Shown here: positions 52,501 through 62,198 of the stretch, one piece after another
Numbering within the stretch: the stretch's first letter is position 1
How the letters are laid out: each line of letters begins with the position of its first letter
NCBI GenBank assembly: GCA_904066235.2
Contig: CAJFCV020000005.1
Location: 1 to 64,000 of the forward strand
Source: Bursaphelenchus xylophilus
Taxonomy: Eukaryota; Nematoda; Chromadorea; Rhabditida; Aphelenchoididae
DNA length: 64,000 nt
Reading direction: 5' to 3'
Position numbers and translations under genes: made by a program
Notes under the pieces: model-generated
Seen by the model: the letters and a program-made list of their open reading frames with translations, nothing else
Database searches by the model: none
Told to the model about the DNA's origin: nothing

Positions 52501-53320
52501 TCAAATGCCAAGAGCTGGGCGATGGGTTGATGCGGATTCGTCGGTCTTTGATCCGAAGTACTCCTACCTATGGTTGGAGAAGGCATGGGTCAACGATAAG
52601 GCGTACCAACACGTGAACAGCGTAATAGAGGGAACTCTGCTGGAAGGGGTAAACCCGCACAATGTGTTGGAGAAATGCAGGGCATGCGGCGAACAGAATG
52701 CCACAATTGCTCATATTACCAATGGGTGTAGGATCCTTCGGGAAACTACTATGAAGCAAAGGCATGACGGGGTAGCCAGGTGGCTATACTCTGCTCTGAC
52801 CGAGGTAGATTCAACACTACCCCGGTACCATTATACACAACCGATTGAAGGTCTGGTGAGAGGTGAAAGGCTAGAGGTGAGATATGACATAGATATCCCA
52901 ACACCTAACATGCCACGTCACTGCAGACCGGATGTAGTCATATTTGACCGCTTGAGGCAAGAAATATTAATTGCCGAGGTCAGCGTAACATGGCATTCAA
53001 GTGTGCAACTGGTGTATGAGAACAAATATAACCGGTACGCTGTAAACTCTAACCATGAGTACAGCGAAAGCACGCCGTATCCACCAGGGGTGAACTTGGC
53101 CAACGAGTTGAGAGCTATGTACCCGAACTTCGTGCGAGGAGTTAAGGTACTACCACTAGTAATCACTCCCACGGGCCACCTTCACCGTGAATTCGTTCCC
53201 CACATACAGCATATATTGCAGCAGACTAAAGTGAGTCGTCACATTGAAAGGATGCAGCGAGCTGTGGTACTGGGGACGGATTACATCATCCGAACCTACT
53301 TTGCCATGCCAAAGCGTTAG
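49565..53320 (+). CDS. Reverse transcriptase / endonuclease, B1 (1251 aa from this ATG)
   Basis: Closer to A than to C. Myb-like region about 75-145 (NWSTDELARV...LPARNWSSIRSKL). RT with FYDCQKAFD (motif A), RGLLQGDTLSP (motif B) and YMDD at 714-717; CCHC beginning C1038; nuclease P1122-D1123 and E1138. The ATG chosen aligns with the second Met of the A protein (DRMLPEP / DMMLLES) and is the first one conserved between families. Upstream residues RRPRAVT are also similar to A, so an earlier non-AUG start is possible. Confidence 0.93.
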   Translation: MLPEPSNLRSPPTKRGRTESAPTESEPGPSGEQSTGAGAPGIPNENSSRANGNAGAQPSESVLARVQTQPTRVTGRVQRQNWSTDELARVCQEYRELKESTGGVEAGGPAVWFGKLSERYNRVIESVNRAYGLNLPARNWSSIRSKLQRDKAADRIFDKVWDRVVVNPDGETVILDDPENSSEQIEDHRIGEAASAAEPTTTASSPDTEWVIDDEFRENFNHFVATWMGKTRKVRKPIKFPRKVPEVLWKHANHLVAEHVANGTIRSLADLNRTVYAASCTVAHVLKLEDKKCAQREKDWFAAREAEIKNLSRYLNWIDVELTRRRQSQRLTPRQKRHVVELRLRYGRDRVADTTRLIELKSMLRDVLAMTRRSVMRRRADRDRKRGKFVPLRKYLESGESRDDPALRVDEIREYWAGIVGESQRSQSDAITAEWAQDCNVSAQEVTDEQLRVWWRMAVSKCKPNKAPGPDGIPGVSWKRLPCASDWLCTWLINALRSVRVNTPGWLAHGRVVLLYKKGDASDPANYRPIACLNTCYKLITSVIEKAIREQVSACPQLLPREQIANRKGVWGCTHASIVDRMVTGSARVDKGIPGGLRVLFYDCQKAFDSVLRDHMFKVLEVAKIDRKLLLLMKSLTMNWTVRYELRRSGHTERSNPLRVRRGLLQGDTLSPTWFCLCIAPISKALRDANPGPQFRPIPGRRDGVSVYVGHMFYMDDLKVYCAGERAQVAAERLVPELFSRIGMNINASKSAAASLSGENTTSSLPVLGVKDQYKYLGIESGFVAHEVAAYARMEKVILAKVSSILQVTQHTVGQRRHAIRTVAFPGAAFILANIILGDKRPATAASDMDRMDMEIRKLIRSRGILHAKCANPRMYLSCERGGLGWPSLRATYYHSVAYSAAYLLTCQDPWVCRAKDYFLSGRLKGKNQVYKHLLYIFKELGIGEDILSNPGENSRALAQKIALAIDTKLEEKYLRELAQMPRAGRWVDADSSVFDPKYSYLWLEKAWVNDKAYQHVNSVIEGTLLEGVNPHNVLEKCRACGEQNATIAHITNGCRILRETTMKQRHDGVARWLYSALTEVDSTLPRYHYTQPIEGLVRGERLEVRYDIDIPTPNMPRHCRPDVVIFDRLRQEILIAEVSVTWHSSVQLVYENKYNRYAVNSNHEYSESTPYPPGVNLANELRAMYPNFVRGVKVLPLVITPTGHLHREFVPHIQHILQQTKVSRHIERMQRAVVLGTDYIIRTYFAMPKR

Positions 53321-53554
53321 CGATGCAAAATGGACTTGCGGCTGAGGGAGCGGAGTTCAGGCAAAGAAGGAGGTTGGGCGGTCGAACGCAAAGAAACAGC
53401 ACTAGTTGTTGAATTGGAGGGTTTGACTGACGCGTTTACTGTGAGTTCGCATATAATGGGGAGGGATTCTCGATCCATTACCGGGGAAACCCGTTATGGG
53501 TGGGTGCAACGTAAGTGGTTGTGCACATTGTGCGGACGTTGCTGCGACACTTTA
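53321..53554 (+). other. 3' UTR of B1
   Basis: 234 nt. The right half matches the A 3' UTR (GTTCGCATATAATG, GCACATTGTGCGGACGTTGC). Confidence 0.7.
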
Positions 53555-53570
53555 GTGACGCGTATGAATG
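53555..53570 (+). repeat. Target copy between B1 and B2
   Basis: Single GTGACGCGTATGAATG. Confidence 0.95.
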
Positions 53571-53572
53571 CC

Positions 53573-53647
53573 GGTCTGGGAACTGGCGCAACGTATCTAT
53601 AACACGGACCAACAGGGGCGGCGTGGGCAGCCGCTAGATATGCTGCG
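53573..53647 (+). ncRNA. Candidate HDV-like ribozyme, B2
   Basis: Same as A2 head. Confidence 0.55.
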
Positions 53648-53681
53648 GTTTCGTATGCATATATGCCTTGACTTCATGTCA

Positions 53682-53903
53682 TTGCAGCCTTTACCCCTTA
53701 TATGACCTTGCAGGTTGGTTTAATTACTGGCTTGTTGTCTGATCCATACGTTGTATGGTTAATGTCGGGGTGTTGACTGGGTTTACTCAGCCATTGGGTG
53801 ATACGTTGTGTATTGGTGAACAAAACCTGCGTAAGAGCAAAGGTTCTTCTCCGGACTTAGAAAATTTTTCAAAAGTTTGGGGCGAACTTGCGTAAAAGCA
53901 AAG
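53682..53903 (+). repeat. 28S 3'-flank-like block inside B2
   Basis: Same as in A2, one base different (CATTGGGTGATACG). Confidence 0.75.
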
Positions 53904-54764
53904 GAATTTTCACCAATATTTCCCTGGGTCCTTGGCCCCACAGAGTTACCTCCACGTGGTGACCGGTGGGCGATGTAACAGTCGGCTAAACACTCTGAAA
54001 GCCAAGGAAAACCCTTTATGCCTGTTGTGTTGAGGTGAATGTGGTCTCAAGTAAGCGACTAACCTTACAGAAGTAGGGCATGAAGTGAAAGAGGCTACTT
54101 TTACTGAGCAGCAGGTTTGGTGTGAGAGATGAGTACCCCTCAAATCAAGATAACCAAATACCTCCCCTCGCTAAGTTACCGATCGAAAGCCAAGTACGGA
54201 CAAAAGTTAGCCTTGAGCTATCGATTTGATGTCAAGTGCTGTAGAAAGGTTAGTGAGAAAGGAGGCTACAAACCGAAGTGAAAAGTGATGAAGTATACGA
54301 TACAGGCAGAGCCCAGCTGCCTCAGTGCCTATAGAAGCGTTGGGTTTTCGCTCTATATGGCAGCCATTGGTGACAGGTCTATGATAGGGCGGCTGAAGGA
54401 TGCACTGTTCGTGCGGTTCGTGAGAACCAAGGCACAGCCTATAATAAAAGCATGATCAGATAAGCATACGCGGAAGCGGAAGCTCTTGAATAGATAGAAG
54501 TACCCGAACTCAATTGATACTGGAGATGAAATCGCTACTCAGAGTGAGCGGCGGAAGGGTAAGCCATCTAGTGTGACCCGAGAGGGTCGAGCGTGGCTCA
54601 AAACCAATCGCTAGTGGATAATTGCCTCGGATGCATTAGCTACAGAGTGCGAGAGTAAAAGGTATCGGTTGTGGGAGGGGAAGAGCGGAATTGTGTTATG
54701 AAAAAACAGGAAAAATTTTATTTATTTTTACCTGAATTGACATACAACAACCATAGAGATCTGT
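53904..54764. other. B2 left UTR, no gene seen
   Basis: As in B1, in one copy. The minus-strand AATAAA pair is at 54717-54726. Confidence 0.6.
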
Positions 54765-55277
54765 TTACTTAGCTTGATCTTCCTCTGCACTTGACTTCTT
54801 CGACTTGGCCTTCTTGTCCTTGGAGGGGTTGTCCTTTACATTGGAGGCGCCGGGCTGGTCTTCAGGCTCTTGGTTATCCAATTCCATAAGCTCCTCTTCA
54901 ACTTGTTGAGCTTCTGCAGGGTGGCGGTGCGAATAGTTGCGCCAGACAACGTCAAGTTTCCTCAAGGCTGGCATCACCTTCTTCTTGTGGAACAGATCGT
55001 GTTTGGTAATACGATTTTGCATGCCAATGAGTTGGACACAATGGTCCCCGGTAGGGGTGCCTGAACAAGGCTTGTGATTTTGACAGACTTTATGAAGCAG
55101 GCCGTATACTTCATCGCTGATAGTTGGAGATTTTGAATCCATAAGTCCTAAGGCCTTCAGGATAGTTGAATAAGGGGTGGGTTTCGGCTTCGGCTTAGAC
55201 ACACCTGGCTTCTGCTGTTGGTCGCCGGGCTTTTTCTCCTCCTTCTTCTGTTCTCCTTGCTTTCTCGGGTTTGCCAT
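54765..55277 (-). CDS. Antisense basic protein of B2 (170 aa)
   Basis: Identical protein to B1, with the acceptor CTTTCAG at 55288-55294 and poly(A) signals in place. Confidence 0.72.
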   Translation of the reverse strand: MANPRKQGEQKKEEKKPGDQQQKPGVSKPKPKPTPYSTILKALGLMDSKSPTISDEVYGLLHKVCQNHKPCSGTPTGDHCVQLIGMQNRITKHDLFHKKKVMPALRKLDVVWRNYSHRHPAEAQQVEEELMELDNQEPEDQPGASNVKDNPSKDKKAKSKKSSAEEDQAK

Positions 55278-55309
55278 ATCGGAAAATCTGAAAGTAGAGA
55301 GATTAGTGG

Positions 55310-55383
55310 GGGGTGGGGGGATTCGAACTCGCAAGGTTTCACGCACGAACCGCCCCCTTTGACCAGTAGGCCACAGGGGGACG
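55310..55383 (-). other. tRNA-like sequence, B2
   Basis: Same as B1. Confidence 0.58.
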
Positions 55384-55415
55384 GACGCTCGGCTCGAACT
55401 TTTCGAGTTTATCCT

Positions 55416-55482
55416 CGGAAAGGGGGCGTGTCCACTGCGCGGAAAGGCCTAACCAGCCAATCAGCGAAAGGGGGCGGGCTTA
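55416..55482. promoter_or_regulatory. Candidate bidirectional promoter module, B2
   Basis: Same as B1. Confidence 0.45.
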
Positions 55483-55880
55483 CGAGCAGGGAAGTAAATG
55501 CTTGGTTCTTACGCAAGTTTGGATACTCTTTTTGCCACGCACTGTGCAGCGTCTGGGAAAATCCTTGGGAAATTCCTTTGATGTTACGCAAGTTTGGTAA
55601 TAAAAGCGGGCCATTATTGCATAAGTATGAACACAAGTGTTACTTCCAGGGTGGTTTACGGTTTTACACCCGCCAACAGCTGCCAGAGTTGGGTACTCTA
55701 GGGGGGCAGGATAATACAATACCAAATAAGGTCCCTAGGTTGGGCGCCCTAGCTAGGCGCCCCAGCCGAAATTTTACGGCTTTGAATCCTAAAAAGAGGC
55801 GTCCTCGCGCGGTCACACAGTCTTCTGGTGGCTCAGGGGAACTGTGGCGGGATGCTGCAGACCATTGCCCGTCAGATAGG

Positions 55881-58800
55881 ATGTTACCTGAGCCGTCAAA
55901 TCTCAGGTCTCCCCCCACGAAGAGGGGGAGGACTGAGTCGGCGCCCACAGAAAGCGAACCGGGACCTTCCGGGGAACAATCGACGGGTGCTGGGGCCCCC
56001 GGCATACCAAATGAAAACTCATCACGAGCAAACGGTAATGCTGGAGCCCAACCGTCTGAATCGGTGCTTGCACGGGTTCAGACACAACCAACCAGGGTGA
56101 CTGGTAGGGTACAACGCCAGAACTGGTCAACTGACGAGTTGGCCAGGGTGTGTCAGGAGTACCGGGAACTAAAAGAAAGCACTGGTGGTGTTGAAGCGGG
56201 TGGACCGGCCGTTTGGTTCGGTAAACTTAGCGAACGCTACAACCGTGTGATCGAGTCAGTTAACAGAGCCTACGGGTTAAACTTGCCGGCTAGAAACTGG
56301 AGTTCGATTCGTTCGAAACTCCAGCGAGACAAGGCGGCCGATCGTATCTTTGACAAGGTCTGGGATAGGGTCGTTGTAAATCCTGATGGCGAAACGGTAA
56401 TCCTGGATGATCCAGAGAACTCTTCGGAGCAGATCGAAGATCATCGAATCGGGGAAGCAGCTTCGGCTGCCGAACCAACGACTACAGCTAGCAGTCCGGA
56501 TACGGAGTGGGTGATCGATGACGAGTTCAGAGAAAACTTTAACCACTTTGTAGCTACCTGGATGGGGAAAACAAGAAAGGTCCGAAAACCGATCAAATTC
56601 CCTAGAAAGGTGCCGGAGGTTCTGTGGAAACATGCTAACCACTTGGTGGCTGAGCATGTTGCCAACGGAACTATTCGAAGTCTCGCTGACCTAAACAGAA
56701 CGGTTTATGCCGCTTCTTGCACCGTTGCGCATGTCCTCAAATTAGAAGACAAGAAATGCGCACAACGTGAGAAGGACTGGTTCGCCGCTAGGGAAGCAGA
56801 GATCAAGAATCTGTCGCGTTATCTTAACTGGATAGATGTGGAGTTGACCAGGCGGCGGCAGTCGCAAAGGTTAACCCCGCGTCAGAAACGACACGTGGTG
56901 GAGCTCAGACTTCGGTATGGGCGAGACCGGGTGGCGGATACGACTAGGCTCATTGAGCTCAAGTCGATGTTAAGAGACGTTCTAGCAATGACACGGAGGT
57001 CAGTGATGCGACGCAGAGCGGATCGAGATCGTAAGAGGGGCAAGTTTGTCCCTCTGCGGAAATATCTCGAGTCTGGAGAATCGAGAGATGATCCGGCGCT
57101 TAGAGTCGACGAGATACGTGAGTATTGGGCAGGGATAGTTGGTGAAAGCCAACGTTCTCAAAGCGACGCCATCACGGCGGAGTGGGCACAAGACTGTAAC
57201 GTATCAGCTCAAGAGGTCACTGACGAGCAACTCCGAGTATGGTGGCGTATGGCTGTATCGAAGTGCAAGCCAAACAAAGCGCCTGGCCCAGACGGAATTC
57301 CTGGAGTTTCCTGGAAACGTCTGCCGTGTGCCAGCGATTGGTTATGCACTTGGCTTATCAATGCACTGCGAAGTGTGCGCGTGAACACGCCTGGGTGGTT
57401 GGCACATGGGAGAGTCGTGCTACTCTACAAGAAGGGTGACGCAAGCGATCCCGCTAACTATAGGCCCATCGCGTGTCTCAATACGTGCTATAAATTGATA
57501 ACGTCCGTAATCGAGAAGGCCATACGAGAGCAAGTATCCGCTTGCCCCCAACTGCTCCCACGCGAACAAATCGCGAACCGTAAAGGTGTATGGGGGTGTA
57601 CGCACGCGAGTATCGTGGACAGGATGGTCACAGGTTCGGCCAGAGTCGATAAGGGAATTCCAGGCGGTCTCAGAGTCTTGTTTTATGACTGCCAGAAGGC
57701 CTTTGACTCGGTCCTACGTGATCATATGTTCAAGGTCCTTGAAGTAGCTAAGATAGACAGGAAGCTCCTGCTTCTAATGAAATCTTTGACTATGAATTGG
57801 ACCGTTAGATACGAGCTTCGACGATCCGGCCACACTGAACGGAGCAATCCGCTCAGGGTGAGAAGAGGCCTCCTGCAAGGAGACACCCTATCACCAACGT
57901 GGTTTTGTTTATGTATCGCTCCGATATCCAAAGCTCTCAGGGATGCCAACCCTGGGCCCCAGTTTCGTCCGATTCCGGGGAGGCGCGATGGAGTCTCGGT
58001 ATACGTTGGTCACATGTTTTACATGGATGACCTAAAAGTGTACTGCGCAGGGGAAAGAGCCCAGGTGGCTGCCGAAAGGTTAGTCCCAGAGCTCTTTTCT
58101 CGTATTGGAATGAACATAAACGCAAGCAAGAGCGCTGCTGCCTCACTCTCTGGGGAAAATACGACGTCCTCACTACCCGTACTAGGAGTGAAAGACCAAT
58201 ATAAGTACCTGGGAATAGAGAGTGGATTCGTAGCGCATGAGGTCGCTGCCTATGCCCGTATGGAAAAGGTAATCCTGGCCAAAGTATCTAGTATACTTCA
58301 GGTTACCCAACATACAGTTGGTCAGAGGCGGCACGCGATTAGAACAGTGGCGTTTCCAGGCGCAGCGTTCATACTCGCCAATATCATATTGGGAGATAAA
58401 CGACCTGCCACGGCGGCGTCAGACATGGACAGAATGGACATGGAGATCCGAAAGTTGATACGATCTCGTGGCATTCTCCATGCTAAATGTGCTAATCCGC
58501 GTATGTACCTCAGCTGTGAACGAGGTGGGTTGGGATGGCCGTCGTTGAGGGCGACTTACTACCATTCGGTAGCGTACTCAGCGGCGTACCTCCTGACTTG
58601 TCAAGATCCCTGGGTATGCAGGGCCAAGGACTATTTCCTGAGCGGGCGACTCAAAGGAAAGAACCAAGTTTACAAGCACTTGCTTTACATCTTCAAGGAA
58701 CTCGGCATTGGCGAAGATATTTTGAGTAATCCGGGCGAAAATTCGAGAGCGTTGGCGCAGAAGATTGCATTGGCAATTGATACCAAGCTCGAAGAAAAGT

Positions 58801-59636
58801 ACCTTAGAGAACTCGCTCAAATGCCAAGAGCTGGGCGATGGGTTGATGCGGATTCGTCGGTCTTTGATCCGAAGTACTCCTACCTATGGTTGGAGAAGGC
58901 ATGGGTCAACGATAAGGCGTACCAACACGTGAACAGCGTAATAGAGGGAACTCTGCTGGAAGGGGTAAACCCGCACAATGTGTTGGAGAAATGCAGGGCA
59001 TGCGGCGAACAGAATGCCACAATTGCTCATATTACCAATGGGTGTAGGATCCTTCGGGAAACTACTATGAAGCAAAGGCATGACGGGGTAGCCAGGTGGC
59101 TATACTCTGCTCTGACCGAGGTAGATTCAACACTACCCCGGTACCATTATACACAACCGATTGAAGGTCTGGTGAGAGGTGAAAGGCTAGAGGTGAGATA
59201 TGACATAGATATCCCAACACCTAACATGCCACGTCACTGCAGACCGGATGTAGTCATATTTGACCGCTTGAGGCAAGAAATATTAATTGCCGAGGTCAGC
59301 GTAACATGGCATTCAAGTGTGCAACTGGTGTATGAGAACAAATATAACCGGTACGCTGTAAACTCTAACCATGAGTACAGCGAAAGCACGCCGTATCCAC
59401 CAGGGGTGAACTTGGCCAACGAGTTGAGAGCTATGTACCCGAACTTCGTGCGAGGAGTTAAGGTACTACCACTAGTAATCACTCCCACGGGCCACCTTCA
59501 CCGTGAATTCGTTCCCCACATACAGCATATATTGCAGCAGACTAAAGTGAGTCGTCACATTGAAAGGATGCAGCGAGCTGTGGTACTGGGGACGGATTAC
59601 ATCATCCGAACCTACTTTGCCATGCCAAAGCGTTAG
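55881..59636 (+). CDS. Reverse transcriptase / endonuclease, B2 (1251 aa from this ATG)
   Basis: Same protein as B1. Here the frame is open all the way back to 55218 through the leader, tRNA-like and antisense N-terminal region. That is probably chance plus GC-rich sequence, since B1 and B3 do not keep it. Confidence 0.93.
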   Translation: MLPEPSNLRSPPTKRGRTESAPTESEPGPSGEQSTGAGAPGIPNENSSRANGNAGAQPSESVLARVQTQPTRVTGRVQRQNWSTDELARVCQEYRELKESTGGVEAGGPAVWFGKLSERYNRVIESVNRAYGLNLPARNWSSIRSKLQRDKAADRIFDKVWDRVVVNPDGETVILDDPENSSEQIEDHRIGEAASAAEPTTTASSPDTEWVIDDEFRENFNHFVATWMGKTRKVRKPIKFPRKVPEVLWKHANHLVAEHVANGTIRSLADLNRTVYAASCTVAHVLKLEDKKCAQREKDWFAAREAEIKNLSRYLNWIDVELTRRRQSQRLTPRQKRHVVELRLRYGRDRVADTTRLIELKSMLRDVLAMTRRSVMRRRADRDRKRGKFVPLRKYLESGESRDDPALRVDEIREYWAGIVGESQRSQSDAITAEWAQDCNVSAQEVTDEQLRVWWRMAVSKCKPNKAPGPDGIPGVSWKRLPCASDWLCTWLINALRSVRVNTPGWLAHGRVVLLYKKGDASDPANYRPIACLNTCYKLITSVIEKAIREQVSACPQLLPREQIANRKGVWGCTHASIVDRMVTGSARVDKGIPGGLRVLFYDCQKAFDSVLRDHMFKVLEVAKIDRKLLLLMKSLTMNWTVRYELRRSGHTERSNPLRVRRGLLQGDTLSPTWFCLCIAPISKALRDANPGPQFRPIPGRRDGVSVYVGHMFYMDDLKVYCAGERAQVAAERLVPELFSRIGMNINASKSAAASLSGENTTSSLPVLGVKDQYKYLGIESGFVAHEVAAYARMEKVILAKVSSILQVTQHTVGQRRHAIRTVAFPGAAFILANIILGDKRPATAASDMDRMDMEIRKLIRSRGILHAKCANPRMYLSCERGGLGWPSLRATYYHSVAYSAAYLLTCQDPWVCRAKDYFLSGRLKGKNQVYKHLLYIFKELGIGEDILSNPGENSRALAQKIALAIDTKLEEKYLRELAQMPRAGRWVDADSSVFDPKYSYLWLEKAWVNDKAYQHVNSVIEGTLLEGVNPHNVLEKCRACGEQNATIAHITNGCRILRETTMKQRHDGVARWLYSALTEVDSTLPRYHYTQPIEGLVRGERLEVRYDIDIPTPNMPRHCRPDVVIFDRLRQEILIAEVSVTWHSSVQLVYENKYNRYAVNSNHEYSESTPYPPGVNLANELRAMYPNFVRGVKVLPLVITPTGHLHREFVPHIQHILQQTKVSRHIERMQRAVVLGTDYIIRTYFAMPKR

Positions 59637-59870
59637 CGATGCAAAATGGACTTGCGGCTGAGGGAGCGGAGTTCAGGCAAAGAAGGAGGTTGGGCGGTCG
59701 AACGCAAAGAAACAGCACTAGTTGTTGAATTGGAGGGTTTGACTGACGCGTTTACTGTGAGTTCGCATATAATGGGGAGGGATTCTCGATCCATTACCGG
59801 GGAAACCCGTTATGGGTGGGTGCAACGTAAGTGGTTGTGCACATTGTGCGGACGTTGCTGCGACACTTTA
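59637..59870 (+). other. 3' UTR of B2
   Basis: Same as B1. Confidence 0.7.
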
Positions 59871-59886
59871 GTGACGCGTATGAATG
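59871..59886 (+). repeat. Target copy between B2 and B3
   Basis: Single GTGACGCGTATGAATG. Confidence 0.95.
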
Positions 59887-59888
59887 CC

Positions 59889-59963
59889 GGTCTGGGAACT
59901 GGCGCAACGTATCTATAACACGGACCAACAGGGGCGGCGTGGGCAGCCGCTAGATATGCTGCG
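59889..59963 (+). ncRNA. Candidate HDV-like ribozyme, B3
   Basis: Same as A2 head. Confidence 0.55.
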
Positions 59964-59997
59964 GTTTCGTATGCATATATGCCTTGACTTCATGTCA

Positions 59998-60219
59998 TTG
60001 CAGCCTTTACCCCTTATATGACCTTGCAGGTTGGTTTAATTACTGGCTTGTTGTCTGATCCATACGTTGTATGGTTAATGTCGGGGTGTTGACTGGGTTT
60101 ACTCAGCCATTGGGTGATACGTTGTGTATTGGTGAACAAAACCTGCGTAAGAGCAAAGGTTCTTCTCCGGACTTAGAAAATTTTTCAAAAGTTTGGGGCG
60201 AACTTGCGTAAAAGCAAAG
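59998..60219 (+). repeat. 28S 3'-flank-like block inside B3
   Basis: Same as in B2. Confidence 0.75.
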
Positions 60220-61081
60220 GAATTTTCACCAATATTTCCCTGGGTCCTTGGCCCCACAGAGTTACCTCCACGTGGTGACCGGTGGGCGATGTAACAGTCG
60301 GCTAAACACTCTGAAAGCCAAGGAAAACCCTTTATGCCTGTTGTGTTGAGGTGAATGTGGTCTCAAGTAAGCGACTAACCTTACAGAAGTAGGGCATGAA
60401 GTGAAAGAGGCTACTTTTACTGAGCAGCAGGTTTGGTGTGAGAGATGAGTACCCCTCAAATCAAGATAACCAAATACCTCCCCTCGCTAAGTTACCGATC
60501 GAAAGCCAAGTACGGACAAAAGTTAGCCTTGAGCTATCGATTTGATGTCAAGTGCTGTAGAAAGGTTAGTGAGAAAGGAGGCTACAAACCGAAGTGAAAA
60601 GTGATGAAGTATACGATACAGGCAGAGCCCAGCTGCCTCAGTGCCTATAGAAGCGTTGGGTTTTCGCTCTATATGGCAGCCATTGGTGACAGGTCTATGA
60701 TAGGGCGGCTGAAGGATGCACTGTTCGTGCGGTTCGTGAGAACCAAGGCACAGCCTATAATAAAAGCATGATCAGATAAGCATACGCGGAAGCGGAAGCT
60801 CTTGAATAGATAGAAGTACCCGAACTCAATTGATACTGGAGATGAAATCGCTACTCAGAGTGAGCGGCGGAAGGGTAAGCCATCTAGTGTGACCCGAGAG
60901 GGTCGAGCGTGGCTCAAAACCAATCGCTAGTGGATAATTGCCTCGGATGCATTAGCTACAGAGTGCGAGAGTAAAAGGTATCGGTTGTGGGAGGGGGAAG
61001 AGCGGAATTGTGTTATGAAAAAACAGGAAAAATTTTATTTATTTTTACCTGAATTGACATACAACAACCATAGAGATCTGT
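60220..61081. other. B3 left UTR, no gene seen
   Basis: As in B2; minus-strand AATAAA pair at 61034-61043. Confidence 0.6.
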
Positions 61082-61594
61082 TTACTTAGCTTGATCTTCC
61101 TCTGCACTTGACTTCTTCGACTTGGCCTTCTTGTCCTTGGAGGGGTTGTCCTTTACATTGGAGGCGCCGGGCTGGTCTTCAGGCTCTTGATTATCCAATT
61201 CCATAAGCTCCTCTTCAACTTGTTGAGCTTCTGCAGGGTGGCGGTGCGAATAGTTGCGCCAGACAACGTCAAGTTTCCTCAAGGCTGGCATCACCTTCTT
61301 CTTGTGGAACAGATCGTGTTTGGTAATACGATTTTGCATGCCAATGAGTTGGACACAATGGTCCCCGGTAGGGGTGCCTGAACAAGGCTTGTGATTTTGA
61401 CAGACTTTATGAAGCAGGCCGTATACTTCATCGCTGATAGTTGGAGATTTTGAATCCATAAGTCCTAAGGCCTTCAGGATAGTTGAATAAGGGGTGGGTT
61501 TCGGCTTCGGCTTAGACACACCTGGCTTCTGCTGTTGGTCGCCGGGCTTTTTCTCCTCCTTCTTCTGTTCTCCTTGCTTTCTCGGGTTTGCCAT
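61082..61594 (-). CDS. Antisense basic protein of B3 (170 aa)
   Basis: Same protein as B1 and B2; one silent change seen by eye. Acceptor at 61605-61611. Confidence 0.72.
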   Translation of the reverse strand: MANPRKQGEQKKEEKKPGDQQQKPGVSKPKPKPTPYSTILKALGLMDSKSPTISDEVYGLLHKVCQNHKPCSGTPTGDHCVQLIGMQNRITKHDLFHKKKVMPALRKLDVVWRNYSHRHPAEAQQVEEELMELDNQEPEDQPGASNVKDNPSKDKKAKSKKSSAEEDQAK

Positions 61595-61626
61595 ATCGGA
61601 AAATCTGAAAGTAGAGAGATTAGTGG

Positions 61627-61700
61627 GGGGTGGGGGGATTCGAACTCGCAAGGTTTCACGCACGAACCGCCCCCTTTGACCAGTAGGCCACAGGGGGACG
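61627..61700 (-). other. tRNA-like sequence, B3
   Basis: Same as B1. Confidence 0.58.
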
Positions 61701-61732
61701 GACGCTCGGCTCGAACTTTTCGAGTTTATCCT

Positions 61733-61799
61733 CGGAAAGGGGGCGTGTCCACTGCGCGGAAAGGCCTAACCAGCCAATCAGCGAAAGGGGGCGGGCTTA
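61733..61799. promoter_or_regulatory. Candidate bidirectional promoter module, B3
   Basis: Same as B1. Confidence 0.45.
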
Positions 61800-62198
61800 C
61801 GAGCAGGGAAGTAAATGCTTGGTTCTTACGCAAGTTTGGATACTCTTTTTGCCACGCACTGTGCAGCGTCTGGGAAAATCCTTGGGAAATTCCTTTGATG
61901 TTACGCAAGTTTGGTAATAAAAGCGGGCCATTATTGCATAAGTATGAACACAAGTGTTACTTCCAGGGTGGTTTACGGTTTTACACCCGCCAACAGCTGC
62001 CAGAGTTGGGTACTCTAGGGGGGGCAGGATAATACAATACCAAATAAGGTCCCTAGGTTGGGCGCCCTAGCTAGGCGCCCCAGCCGAAATTTTACGGCTT
62101 TGAATCCTAAAAAGAGGCGTCCTCGCGCGGTCACACAGTCTTCTGGTGGCTCAGGGGAACTGTGGCGGGATGCTGCAGACCATTGCCCGTCAGATAGG

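Larger units (their letters stand above)
46342..53554 (+). mobile_element. R4-like element B1 with internal duplication
   Basis: 7,213 bp, a family B element that is about 0.9 kb longer than B2 because of a tandem duplication of its left UTR and the antisense 3' end. Otherwise it has the order found in A: ribozyme-like head, 28S-flank block, antisense gene, tRNA-like, promoter-like module, RT gene, 3' UTR. Confidence 0.92.
53571..59870 (+). mobile_element. R4-like element B2, full length
   Basis: 6,300 bp; the unduplicated form of family B. Nearly identical to B1 outside the duplication. Confidence 0.93.

Noticed and set aside
55218..55880. Long N-terminal extension of the B2 RT protein (1472 aa frame)
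   Set aside because: It runs through the tRNA-like and promoter-like module and the frame is not kept in B1 or B3.
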